Source of the DNA: Bacteroidota bacterium | Lineage (GTDB): Bacteria > Bacteroidota > Bacteroidia > Chitinophagales > Chitinophagaceae | Length of the DNA stretch: 20,890 nucleotides | Direction of reading: 5' to 3' | Assembly: GCA_023436425.1 (NCBI GenBank) | Contig: JAEZJD010000231.1 | Location: 1-20,890 of the forward strand | Shown here: in pieces, positions 13,680 through 20,890 of the stretch | How the letters are laid out: each line of letters starts with the position of its first letter | Position numbering within the stretch: position 1 is the first letter of the stretch | Translations under genes and position numbers: made by a program | Notes under the pieces: model-generated | The model's database searches: none | What the model saw: only the letters and a program-made list of their open reading frames with translations | Told to the model about the DNA's origin: nothing

Positions 13680-16600
13680 TCACCGGCAGTTGCACATAAA
13701 ACGTTGTGCCTACGCCTTCTTCTGTTTCGAACCAGATTTTGCCTCCAGCCTGCTCTGTAATGCTTTTGCACATGGCAAGTCCCAGCCCGGTGCCGGAAGT
13801 TTTCGTTGTAAAGTTGGGCGTAAATATTTTTGATCGCATGTCGGCACGGATGCCCGCACCATTGTCTTTCACCGAAATTAAAATTGAATCTTTCTTTCGC
13901 TGTTCCGAGATGGTAATGATGCAATTCTTTTTGCCTGAGCATGCATCAACGGCATTGGTCAGCAGATTGGTGAATAACCGGTTCATGTGTGTTTTGTCTG
14001 TTTTCATCACTACGCTGCCTTCCACACTGTTCCATACAATTTCCGCTTTTGGATTCGATTTGTACAATTCTATCAGCGATCCGATCGTGTGATGCAGATC
14101 CACCAACTCAATTTTCTTATTATCAATGTTTGCAAACTGTGAAAAGTCGGCAGCTATTTTTGACAGGTGATCTATTTGTTCGATCAACGTGTTTGCCACA
14201 TTAGCCGTTAGCTCCTTCACGTTTTCGCTGTTATTATTAATTGATTTTTGCAAATACTGAATGCTCAATTTCATCGGAGTGAGCGGATTTTTTATCTCAT
14301 GCGCCACCTGCCTTGCCATTTCCCGCCACGCACCTTCCCGTTCGCTTTTAGCCAACGCTTCAGCACTTTGCTCAAGCTGGTGCACCATTTTATTGTACTG
14401 TCGAACGAGTTCACCTATCTCGTCATTTTTTTCCCACACTATTTGCTCATTCGTTTTGCCGAGCGTAATCGCCTTCATCTTATCGCTGATGATGGAAAAT
14501 GACGCGGTTATTTTATTAGTAATGAACAATGCAATGATGCCCGCAATTAAAAAAATAAATGCATTGAGATTGATAATGGTGACAAGGAAGTTTGAAATCT
14601 CCTGCTTCAGATCCAACTGCGATGAGAAGTAAGGAATATTCAGGTAAGCATACACCTTTCCCTTTTCGTCGCGTATGGCGTTATAAATGCTCAGGTAATT
14701 CAAAGTGCTCATCTTTTCTTCCTGCACTCTTTGTACTTCTCGCAAATTTTTCAAGTGGTAAAAAGCCAGCGGATGCATTTTGTTGCTCAGAATACCTTTC
14801 TTGTAAACATCTTCATCGGACGACACTTCGAGGTTGCCATCTAAATCATAAAGGTTTACATCCACATTGTGAATGTCGGCGATGTCATGCACAAGCGTAG
14901 TTAATGTAGCATTCACCGTAGAGTCGTAGAAACTTTCCTGATTGGTAGAAAGGCTGTCCTCTCCGGCTTTTTTCTGAATTTCTTTCACCGCAATAGCTGC
15001 TGTTCTGCTTAGCTTATCAATATTGTTTCGGTTGTAACGGGTAATAAAAAACGAAATAGTGGCAGCGCCAATAATGATAAAAGAAAGTAAGCTGATGAAA
15101 ATTACGGTTCCATGAATTTGTGTTCTGATATTCAGATTAGTAAAAATGTGAATCGCTCGCCAATCTCTTGCGAAATCCACCAGAAATGAAAAGAGCTGCA
15201 GTATGGCTACCATGAATAAAAAAGCACAGAACAAATACGAAAACAAGGTGATGCTGGCAATCACCGAATCCTGTTTTTTTGCAACTACAATCACCTTTTT
15301 GTTACCCGCTCTATACCACAGTTCATCATAATCTGCGTTGGTTCTTTTTTCAAATTGCTCTTTTGGAATTTCACTTGGCGTAAGTGAAATGCGGAAAGGA
15401 TATTTTGCTGACGATGTTATCAGCAGGTTATTTTCGTACACTGCGTACGAATAAAGCGGGGAATTTTCAACGTCGTTTTTGTTAGCACTCCGGAACAATT
15501 CCGGGTAAAGGGCTTCGGTTGATCCATACTGTTTCGGTGTGGAAATTATAAACAAAGTACCCACGTAGCGATCATCATCTCGAACGACGCGTCTCGTCAT
15601 GTACGAGAAACGGTCAAACGACATTTCATGATAAAACAGGTTAGGAATACCCGTCGGTTTCGTTTGTGAATTATAAATCGTATTCAACTCTGCGTACGTC
15701 TGTGCTTCATCGTTATTAACTGGAGAGTTTGAGGAGTCGAACACAAAAATCTTTGTGTCGTATTTATTGCTATACCCTTTAAAGTTTTCTCCTATCAGGC
15801 TGTCCCGGAAATACCGGTTTTCCGGTCCATTGTAAAAACGAAAAAAATTGTTTTTTAGAAACCGGTTGTCTATATAAGCAAGTGCAATACTGAGTGTTCG
15901 TTCACTGGACGGATCGGTCAGTTGGTCCACCTTCGCGGCGATCGCCTGTTGTTTCCTGATTTCGCTTTCTTTATTTGCCTGAAGTATGAGTGCAGCAAGC
16001 GAAGCAGAAAAGATGAATATCCAGAAAAGAATTCCTGCAATTGTGATGCGCAATCTATTCACTAAAAACTGGTGCTGACTGAGAATGAGTGTGTACACAA
16101 TCAACCATAAAAGGATTGGCAATTGAAAAAGTACAATCGAATGACCAGTTCTAACGGTGAGAAACAAAAGCCCAATTCCAGCAATAAAAAAATAAATGAA
16201 AATGTGATTTTTAAATGATCGAAATATAAAACCGTACAGCAACCTTGAGAAATAATAGTAGCTAAGCGAAATAATAGCTAAAATGATGAAGCCGTAAATT
16301 GTGTAAATACTCAATGAAAAAAAATCTGTGACGCTGAAAGAAATTTTAGAATCCGTAACCAAACTGTTGACAACACCGGCAAAAGAAAAGGTTGCAACAA
16401 TTAAAAACAGAATAGCAAGAGCGCCTACTGCATACAATCTTTTCTTCGGAAAGTACGATGGCAGCTCGTTCACGTTCGGAATATTGTTCCAGCAAAAAAT
16501 GATTATCCAGCATAACAACACTGAGTTGATCAACAAATCTCCCAAAGAAGGATTCAGCGTACCATGAGCATAGATGTCCGGGTGGAATAGCTGAAATTGC

Positions 16601-17427
16601 CGAAGAAGAAACAGATCAGGATAATAAAACAAAATAACGCGGAGAAATAAAAGACACGCAACCAAAAAACTGATGCCGATAATAAATCCATTTTTTCGAA
16701 CGACGGACTCTGCCTGGAGTTGAAGGAAGAACAATAAAAGTAACAACGCTGCAAGCCGGAAAAAGGTGGTCAGCATGTCGCGGACAGGCGCTTGTGCGTG
16801 TGCAATTGGGTGTAGGTAAAAAAGCGTTTTGCCTTGCGCAGAATTTATTACATAATCCGTTTTCTCCAGGGATATTGATATTTGCTTTACGGCATCTTTG
16901 TCGTGCACAAATTCCGTCAACAGGTAATCCGTTTCCAAATAATATTTGTGAAGTACCGGAATCAGTACATAGGTCAGAATGTTGTTCGTCATTCCGGAAA
17001 GCCGCAGGGTTTTTTTCACCACTACATAATAACCGTTTGGCAAATGCTGAAAGTACGCACCGTCACTAAGGGAAAAGTCTGCCGGCGGAGGAACTATTTT
17101 TTGATTATTCCAAAAAAGCAGATCCGGTGTTTCTGAAATGGTTTCGGCAAAAAGAAAAAATCCGTATCGCTTCGCATACAACCTGTTGAAATCAGAAATC
17201 GATTCTGTATTAAGCACAAGTCTGCGCATCAAACTACTATCCTGCAATAGTTGCTCGGCGTCTTTTTGCTCTTTTGTAATATATCGTTGTAAAAGCTTTT
17301 GCTGATAACCTGTGGATGGCTTTACCTGCAGGTACGCATTTGTGAGCAACGACAAACCAATAAGCACTGCAGCAAAATATAACAGACTGCTTTTTCGCAG
17401 GTGAGCATATTGGTGGAACAGCTTCAA
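13672..17427 (-). CDS. Very large NtrY-like membrane sensor histidine kinase
   Basis: A 1251-aa histidine kinase. TM1 (about 14-33) is followed by a soluble, probably external region to about 215, then a block of roughly eight TMs (to about 480). Further soluble sensor-like regions are separated by later TMs. The last TM leads into a HAMP-like linker with KNDEIGELVRQYNKM, then HisKA with ARQVAHEIKNPLTPMKLS and phospho-acceptor His1043. The HATPase end shows NLLTNAVDAC, DNGAGI and GTGLGLAMCKS. The kinase core is of the NtrY type. No response regulator gene adjoins it. The TTG start at 17427 overlaps the mazG stop as TTGA; the next ATG would remove TM1. It converges on PolX with an 8-base overlap of coding ends. 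Confidence 0.9.
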   Translation of the reverse strand: MKLFHQYAHLRKSSLLYFAAVLIGLSLLTNAYLQVKPSTGYQQKLLQRYITKEQKDAEQLLQDSSLMRRLVLNTESISDFNRLYAKRYGFFLFAETISETPDLLFWNNQKIVPPPADFSLSDGAYFQHLPNGYYVVVKKTLRLSGMTNNILTYVLIPVLHKYYLETDYLLTEFVHDKDAVKQISISLEKTDYVINSAQGKTLFYLHPIAHAQAPVRDMLTTFFRLAALLLLLFFLQLQAESVVRKNGFIIGISFLVACLLFLRVILFYYPDLFLLRQFQLFHPDIYAHGTLNPSLGDLLINSVLLCWIIIFCWNNIPNVNELPSYFPKKRLYAVGALAILFLIVATFSFAGVVNSLVTDSKISFSVTDFFSLSIYTIYGFIILAIISLSYYYFSRLLYGFIFRSFKNHIFIYFFIAGIGLLFLTVRTGHSIVLFQLPILLWLIVYTLILSQHQFLVNRLRITIAGILFWIFIFSASLAALILQANKESEIRKQQAIAAKVDQLTDPSSERTLSIALAYIDNRFLKNNFFRFYNGPENRYFRDSLIGENFKGYSNKYDTKIFVFDSSNSPVNNDEAQTYAELNTIYNSQTKPTGIPNLFYHEMSFDRFSYMTRRVVRDDDRYVGTLFIISTPKQYGSTEALYPELFRSANKNDVENSPLYSYAVYENNLLITSSAKYPFRISLTPSEIPKEQFEKRTNADYDELWYRAGNKKVIVVAKKQDSVIASITLFSYLFCAFLFMVAILQLFSFLVDFARDWRAIHIFTNLNIRTQIHGTVIFISLLSFIIIGAATISFFITRYNRNNIDKLSRTAAIAVKEIQKKAGEDSLSTNQESFYDSTVNATLTTLVHDIADIHNVDVNLYDLDGNLEVSSDEDVYKKGILSNKMHPLAFYHLKNLREVQRVQEEKMSTLNYLSIYNAIRDEKGKVYAYLNIPYFSSQLDLKQEISNFLVTIINLNAFIFLIAGIIALFITNKITASFSIISDKMKAITLGKTNEQIVWEKNDEIGELVRQYNKMVHQLEQSAEALAKSEREGAWREMARQVAHEIKNPLTPMKLSIQYLQKSINNNSENVKELTANVANTLIEQIDHLSKIAADFSQFANIDNKKIELVDLHHTIGSLIELYKSNPKAEIVWNSVEGSVVMKTDKTHMNRLFTNLLTNAVDACSGKKNCIITISEQRKKDSILISVKDNGAGIRADMRSKIFTPNFTTKTSGTGLGLAMCKSITEQAGGKIWFETEEGVGTTFYVQLPVIS

Positions 17428-18194
17428 TACTTGTGTCGTTTGATTTTATTCCAGATGGCATCCATTTCGTCCAGCGTCATGGACTGCAAATTCTTGCCCG
17501 AAGCCATTGCTTCCTGCTCCATCTGTGTAAACCGGCTAATGAACTTTTTATTGGTGACTTCCAGTGCATTTTCGGCGTCAACGTTCAAAAATCGTGCAAA
17601 GTTGACGAGTGAAAACATCAGGTCTCCAAACTCCTCTTCTATTTCTTTCTCGTCGTTTTTCGCGATTGCTTCATGCAATTCAGTTTCTTCTTCTTTTACC
17701 TTTTCCCACACCTGTTCCTTGTTCTCCCATTCAAAACCTACCTGCTTTGCTTTTTCCTGCAAACGCATGGCTTTGATCAATGCTGGCAGCGACTTGGGAA
17801 CGCCTGCAATCACAGAAGTTTTTCCTTCCTTGATCTTCAGCTTTTCCCAATTGCGTTTTACATCGTCAGCATCATTCACTTCCACATTTCCGTAGATGTG
17901 CGGATGACGCGTTATCAGCTTTTCACAGATGCCATGTAACACATCTTCGATATTGAATTGTTCTTTTTCCTCTCCAATCTTTGCATAGAACACAACGTGG
18001 AGCAACAAGTCACCCAGTTCTTCTTTGATGCCTTTCCAGTTTTCATCTGTAATTGAATCTGCAAGTTCATAGGTTTCCTCAATCGTCATTTGACGCAACG
18101 ATTGGATTGTCTGCTTTCTATCCCATGGACATTTTTCCCGCAGATCATTCATAATATTCACCAAACGCTCAAAAGCTTCAGAGGATTTGCTCAT
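17424..18194 (-). CDS. mazG: Nucleoside triphosphate pyrophosphohydrolase MazG
   Basis: Hydrolyses NTPs and dNTPs to the monophosphate and pyrophosphate, cleaning the nucleotide pool and, in E. coli, modulating (p)ppGpp responses. It is 256 aa, close to the usual 263, with two all-alpha MazG domains. The first has the signature CPWDRKQT (22-29) and the metal-binding EETYE (39-43) and EELGD (58-62). The second has EEETELHEAI and EEEFGDLMF. The ATG at 18194 was chosen over an upstream start at 18350 because it gives the canonical beginning and follows the DUF3667 stop by two bases. Its stop overlaps the kinase TTG. Confidence 0.96.
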   Translation of the reverse strand: MSKSSEAFERLVNIMNDLREKCPWDRKQTIQSLRQMTIEETYELADSITDENWKGIKEELGDLLLHVVFYAKIGEEKEQFNIEDVLHGICEKLITRHPHIYGNVEVNDADDVKRNWEKLKIKEGKTSVIAGVPKSLPALIKAMRLQEKAKQVGFEWENKEQVWEKVKEEETELHEAIAKNDEKEIEEEFGDLMFSLVNFARFLNVDAENALEVTNKKFISRFTQMEQEAMASGKNLQSMTLDEMDAIWNKIKRHKY

Positions 18195-18196
18195 AA

Positions 18197-19261
18197 TCAG
18201 AGTTGAAAAAATGCTAACAATAAGAATAAGAAAAACAGCAAAATCATTACTGCCAACCCAAGCATATTCAATATCAAAAACTTGACGAATGTTTTTCTCC
18301 AGCTCTGCTGGTAAAAATTTTTCATTTCGATGTACAGATAAACCGGCCACGCGAAATAAAGCAGAGTGACTACGACATCAAAGAATTTCCAATGGGTGAA
18401 ATTGTAAACGGATTTAATGCCGAAGATTATCAGCAGCACAAGAAAACTTAGAATGTAGTGATACAATGTAAATATTGCATGATCGCTATAGTAAAAATTT
18501 TTGCGTCTTGCATAAAGTAATTTTAAGATCAATGCAAAAAAGGGAAGCGAAACAAATAACAAGTATGGCAATTTGTGAACAAAACTTTCCAGAAAACTTT
18601 GCCTGCCTTCTCCATCATCGCCGTATTTCTCGTTGGCTTTGATGCTTTGCCGAGCAAACACCCGTGACATCCATCCGTCTTTAGCACTATCCGGCAGCGA
18701 TTTTTGAATCGAATCATATTGCTGCACAGATTTGTAGCTCTTGTCGCCTCTCTTAAACATTACGGCTTGTTGCGGCAGCTTCAACGTGTCGAAGCTTACT
18801 TCGCGGCTCGTATCTTTTAGAAGCGCAATGGTTCGCAGCAATGCTGTATCAGAAGGGTCATTCTTCAACTGAGCCTTGTAACTTTCCGCCAGCTCCATTC
18901 TGTCTCGGTTAGAAAGCATCCCTTTTTTTTGATCTCCGAACCGAAGTCCGTTGATGGAAAAAAACACCAGAAAAAAAACCGCGGAGGTAAACAAATACAT
19001 GCGGATTGGATCAAGAAAACGCATCCGCTTTCCCTGCACATATTGCTTCGCAACAAATCCCGGCCGTGAAAAAAGGTAGCCCAGCGTAAGAAAAAATTTC
19101 CCGTCGAAATGAAAAATATCGAACAGAAAATGCTGCGCAAGCGACAAAAAATTCTGATGAGGAATAATGTTCTCCTGTCCGCAGTTGTGACAAAATCTTC
19201 CAAGTACTTCTGTTCCGCAGTTTAAGCAGTCTTTTTCCTTACGTTCTGGCTGATGCGACAC
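18197..19261 (-). CDS. DUF3667 zinc-ribbon membrane protein
   Basis: A 354-aa membrane protein of unknown function. A short N-terminal zinc ribbon has CLNCG and CHNCG (Cys12, 15, 24, 27), followed by the DUF3667 core with FHFDGKFFLTLGYLFSRPG and GKRMRFLDPIRMYLF. One TM (about 88-104) is followed by a charged loop and about four C-terminal TMs from residue 230 on. The GTG at 19261 is the start because an in-frame TAA lies five codons upstream and no ATG precedes the zinc ribbon. First gene of a minus-strand run with mazG (2 bases apart) and the large kinase. Confidence 0.85.
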   Translation of the reverse strand: MSHQPERKEKDCLNCGTEVLGRFCHNCGQENIIPHQNFLSLAQHFLFDIFHFDGKFFLTLGYLFSRPGFVAKQYVQGKRMRFLDPIRMYLFTSAVFFLVFFSINGLRFGDQKKGMLSNRDRMELAESYKAQLKNDPSDTALLRTIALLKDTSREVSFDTLKLPQQAVMFKRGDKSYKSVQQYDSIQKSLPDSAKDGWMSRVFARQSIKANEKYGDDGEGRQSFLESFVHKLPYLLFVSLPFFALILKLLYARRKNFYYSDHAIFTLYHYILSFLVLLIIFGIKSVYNFTHWKFFDVVVTLLYFAWPVYLYIEMKNFYQQSWRKTFVKFLILNMLGLAVMILLFFLFLLLAFFQL

Positions 19262-19336
19262 GCAAATTTTTTCTTAAAAATAGCGACAAAAACAGCAGTT
19301 TCTCACTTATCAATAGGTAACAAGAACTCTGCACGT

Positions 19337-19344
19337 TATTTTTG
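19337..19344 (+). promoter_or_regulatory. Putative -7 element for the YD-repeat-like gene
   Basis: TATTTTTG is an exact TAnnTTTG match 43 bases before the ATG at 19388, in the gap between divergent genes. No TTG is seen at the expected -33 distance, so this is a position-supported candidate only. Confidence 0.4.
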
Positions 19345-19387
19345 AAAGACGATATCCCTGTTGCTGCAAAACAACAACAGAAACAGT

Positions 19388-20224
19388 ATGAAAAATTTCC
19401 TTCTTGCCGCCTTACTCTTTACAGGTTTCACATCTTTCGGCCAGTATTATTACAAAGACATAATTGGCACGAAAGAGATTTCTGATTTGATAGCAACGTA
19501 TCGCACCAATAAAGTGCGCTCGGTAATTGTAAACAGCTACGATGGCAGCAATGTGCGGGTTCAGGATTTTTCTATTCAACAACAATTTTCACCAACTACT
19601 TTGTCTTTAACCACGGTTTCGAAATCGGCCACAAGTGATCCTTCTGTATTAACTTCTTTTGTAGATGCTACGGGCAAATTGGTTCGCACCGTAGACAGCA
19701 GCAGTATTGTTGTAAGCAAATCAACTTATCAGTACGATGATGATGGCAAATTGATTTCGTTAACTGTAAGCTCAATAGATACGTCGAAAAAGTTTTTGGA
19801 ATCAGAGCAACATATCTGGCAGTATAAAGGCAACCGGATAGATAAAATGCTTCGTGTGAAGAACAAAGTGGATACGGCTGTTGTTGAATTCAAATTTGAC
19901 GACAACGGAAATATTGTTGAAGAAGTACCATTAAGAAAGGGAATCAAATCAGAGCCTGTTTATTATTACTACGATGAAAGCAACAGGCTTACTGACATTG
20001 TTCGGTTCAACAATAAAGCGAAAAGATTGTTACCGGAATATATGTTTGAATACTCGCCAGCAAACCAGGTTATTCAAAGAATTACAGTGCCGGCATCAGG
20101 ATCGGATTACATAATCTGGCGTTCGCAATACGACCAACGAGGGCTAAAAACAAAAGAAGCCATCTATAACAAATACAAAGAGCTTACAGGTAAAATCGAG
20201 TATCAGTATTCATTTGGCAGCTAA
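19388..20224 (+). CDS. Secreted YD-repeat-like protein
   Basis: A 278-aa exported protein. The signal peptide MKNFLLAALLFTGFTSFGQ (1-19) fixes the ATG at 19388 rather than a TTG nine codons earlier. The mature part is rich in beta-strand-like repeats resembling YD/Rhs repeats: YQYDDDGKL, FKFDDNGNI, YYYDESNRL, FEYSPANQV and SQYDQRGLK, spaced about 30-40 residues apart from residue 114 to the end. It lacks the length, core-associated domain and toxin tip of a true Rhs or tc protein, so a small periplasmic or surface protein of unknown role is more likely. Its stop overlaps the isoaspartyl peptidase stop by four bases in convergent orientation. Confidence 0.75.
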   Translation: MKNFLLAALLFTGFTSFGQYYYKDIIGTKEISDLIATYRTNKVRSVIVNSYDGSNVRVQDFSIQQQFSPTTLSLTTVSKSATSDPSVLTSFVDATGKLVRTVDSSSIVVSKSTYQYDDDGKLISLTVSSIDTSKKFLESEQHIWQYKGNRIDKMLRVKNKVDTAVVEFKFDDNGNIVEEVPLRKGIKSEPVYYYYDESNRLTDIVRFNNKAKRLLPEYMFEYSPANQVIQRITVPASGSDYIIWRSQYDQRGLKTKEAIYNKYKELTGKIEYQYSFGS

Positions 20225-20890
20225 GGATAAATTGCCACCCATAACTTCTGATTGTGGGTTTTATATCCACGATGCATTCTTTCCGAATTGAATTCAATAG
20301 CAATGTTTCCGTGACCATCAACAGCGATGAGCCCCATGTCGCCGTTTACATGTTTACATTTTTCGTGAATAAAAAACCTGCACGCCTCAGCCAGCGACAT
20401 TTCTCTGTATTCCATTAGTGAAGAAATATGAAATGCACTCACGTGTTTCATATGCAACTCTCCGTCGCCGGTGGTTGATACCGCACATGTTTTGTTGTTT
20501 GCATAACATCCCACTCCAATCATCGAGCTATCACCAATGCGACCTTCGCTCTGGCATTCTGTACCACCTGTAGATGTTCCTGCCGCAATATTTCCCTTGA
20601 TGTCCAAAGCAACCGCACCCACGGTGCCGTGCATGCGTTCGTCAATTTCTTCCAATGCGATTTGATGCGTTGACTTTTCTTTCGATTCATTCAGCTTTTT
20701 TACGAAAGCTTCGTACTGGTGTTCCGTGATAAAATACGAATCCGGCTCGAGAGGAATGTGGATCTTTTTTGCAAAATCAGTAGCGCCAATACTTCCGAGG
20801 TAAATATGTTTTGTCTTTTCCATCACAGCTTTTGCAAGCTCAATGGGATTACGTACGTTCTTTACAATCGCGACCGCACCTGAGCTGAGG
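20221..20890 (-). CDS. iaaA: Isoaspartyl peptidase / plant-type L-asparaginase (C-terminal part, runs off the edge)
   Basis: N-terminal nucleophile hydrolase that cleaves beta-aspartyl dipeptides and asparagine. The frame is open to the right edge, beginning LSSGAVAIVKNVRNPIELAK, so the true start is outside. The nucleophile Thr lies in HGTVGAVALD at about 20623-20625. TSTGGTECQSEGRIGDSS, GVGCYANN and STTGDGE are classic family elements around the active site. The family precursor is about 320 aa; by comparison with E. coli IaaA (nucleophile Thr179) roughly 80-90 residues are missing. It autocleaves before the Thr into alpha and beta chains. With cyanophycinase at the other end it could complete cyanophycin use by splitting beta-Asp-Arg; it may equally process general isoaspartyl peptides. 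Confidence 0.93.
   Translation of the reverse strand, partial: LSSGAVAIVKNVRNPIELAKAVMEKTKHIYLGSIGATDFAKKIHIPLEPDSYFITEHQYEAFVKKLNESKEKSTHQIALEEIDERMHGTVGAVALDIKGNIAAGTSTGGTECQSEGRIGDSSMIGVGCYANNKTCAVSTTGDGELHMKHVSAFHISSLMEYREMSLAEACRFFIHEKCKHVNGDMGLIAVDGHGNIAIEFNSERMHRGYKTHNQKLWVAIYP

Noticed and set aside
13547..13942. Minus-strand open frame at the PolX/kinase junction
   Set aside because: It overlaps the conserved ATP-binding end of the kinase in another frame and encodes no recognisable domain.
18195..18350. Upstream start extending MazG by 52 residues
   Set aside because: The extra residues come from reading the end of DUF3667 in another frame; MazG proteins start at the MSKSSEAFERL-like segment.
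19388..20224. Rhs or contact-dependent toxin
   Set aside because: Only a few degenerate YD-like units in 278 residues, no Rhs core box, toxin tip or immunity gene; the downstream gene is an isoaspartyl peptidase.

Overview
The window looks like chromosomal DNA of a Bacteroidota bacterium, most likely Chitinophagales/Chitinophagaceae. The evidence is: DUF4296, DUF4835 and DUF3667 proteins; a bacterial GH3 protein; an AK-rich H1-like protein; few Shine-Dalgarno sites; and several matches to the Bacteroidota promoter pattern TTTG-N17..20-TAnnTTTG. No tRNA, rRNA, CRISPR array, insertion sequence or phage gene was seen. The family placement is inference from gene content.

Layout. (1) 1-1051: the tail of an unidentified gene, a hairpin that may be both terminator and promoter spacer, then cyanophycinase (cphB). 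(2) 1054-2501, minus strand: a methyltransferase and an orphan NarL-type response regulator. (3) 2502-3152: the only long non-coding stretch, about 650 bp, with promoter-like sites, DnaA-box-like sequences and a terminator-like hairpin at its right end. (4) 3153-5441, plus strand: a seven-TM protein, a histidine kinase with almost no sensor domain, and a second NarL-type regulator. (5) 5461-10903, minus strand: GH3 protein, coaBC, DUF4835 and DUF4296 proteins (tightly coupled), then the two subunits of a 3-oxoacid CoA-transferase. (6) 11053-11935, plus strand: rplU, rpmA and an H1-like KKAAx-repeat protein closed by a strong terminator. (7) 12006-13679: a PolX-type gene interrupted by one in-frame TAG. 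(8) 13672-19261, minus strand: DUF3667 membrane protein, mazG and a very large NtrY-like histidine kinase, nearly or actually overlapping. (9) 19388-20224: a secreted YD-repeat-like protein. (10) 20221-20890: the C-terminal part of an isoaspartyl peptidase running off the right edge.

Two functional links stand out. Cyanophycinase at the left edge and isoaspartyl peptidase at the right edge catalyse consecutive steps of cyanophycin breakdown (polymer to beta-Asp-Arg, then to Asp and Arg), though they are 19 kb apart and no cyanophycin synthetase is visible. The 7TM protein, short kinase and two paralogous regulators flank one regulatory region and could form one signalling unit. Most of the remainder is conserved housekeeping content. 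The best candidates for something new are the non-coding region at 2502-3152 with its apparent leader and hairpin, the split 7TM/kinase arrangement, and the PolX gene with both an amber codon and a degenerate polymerase site.
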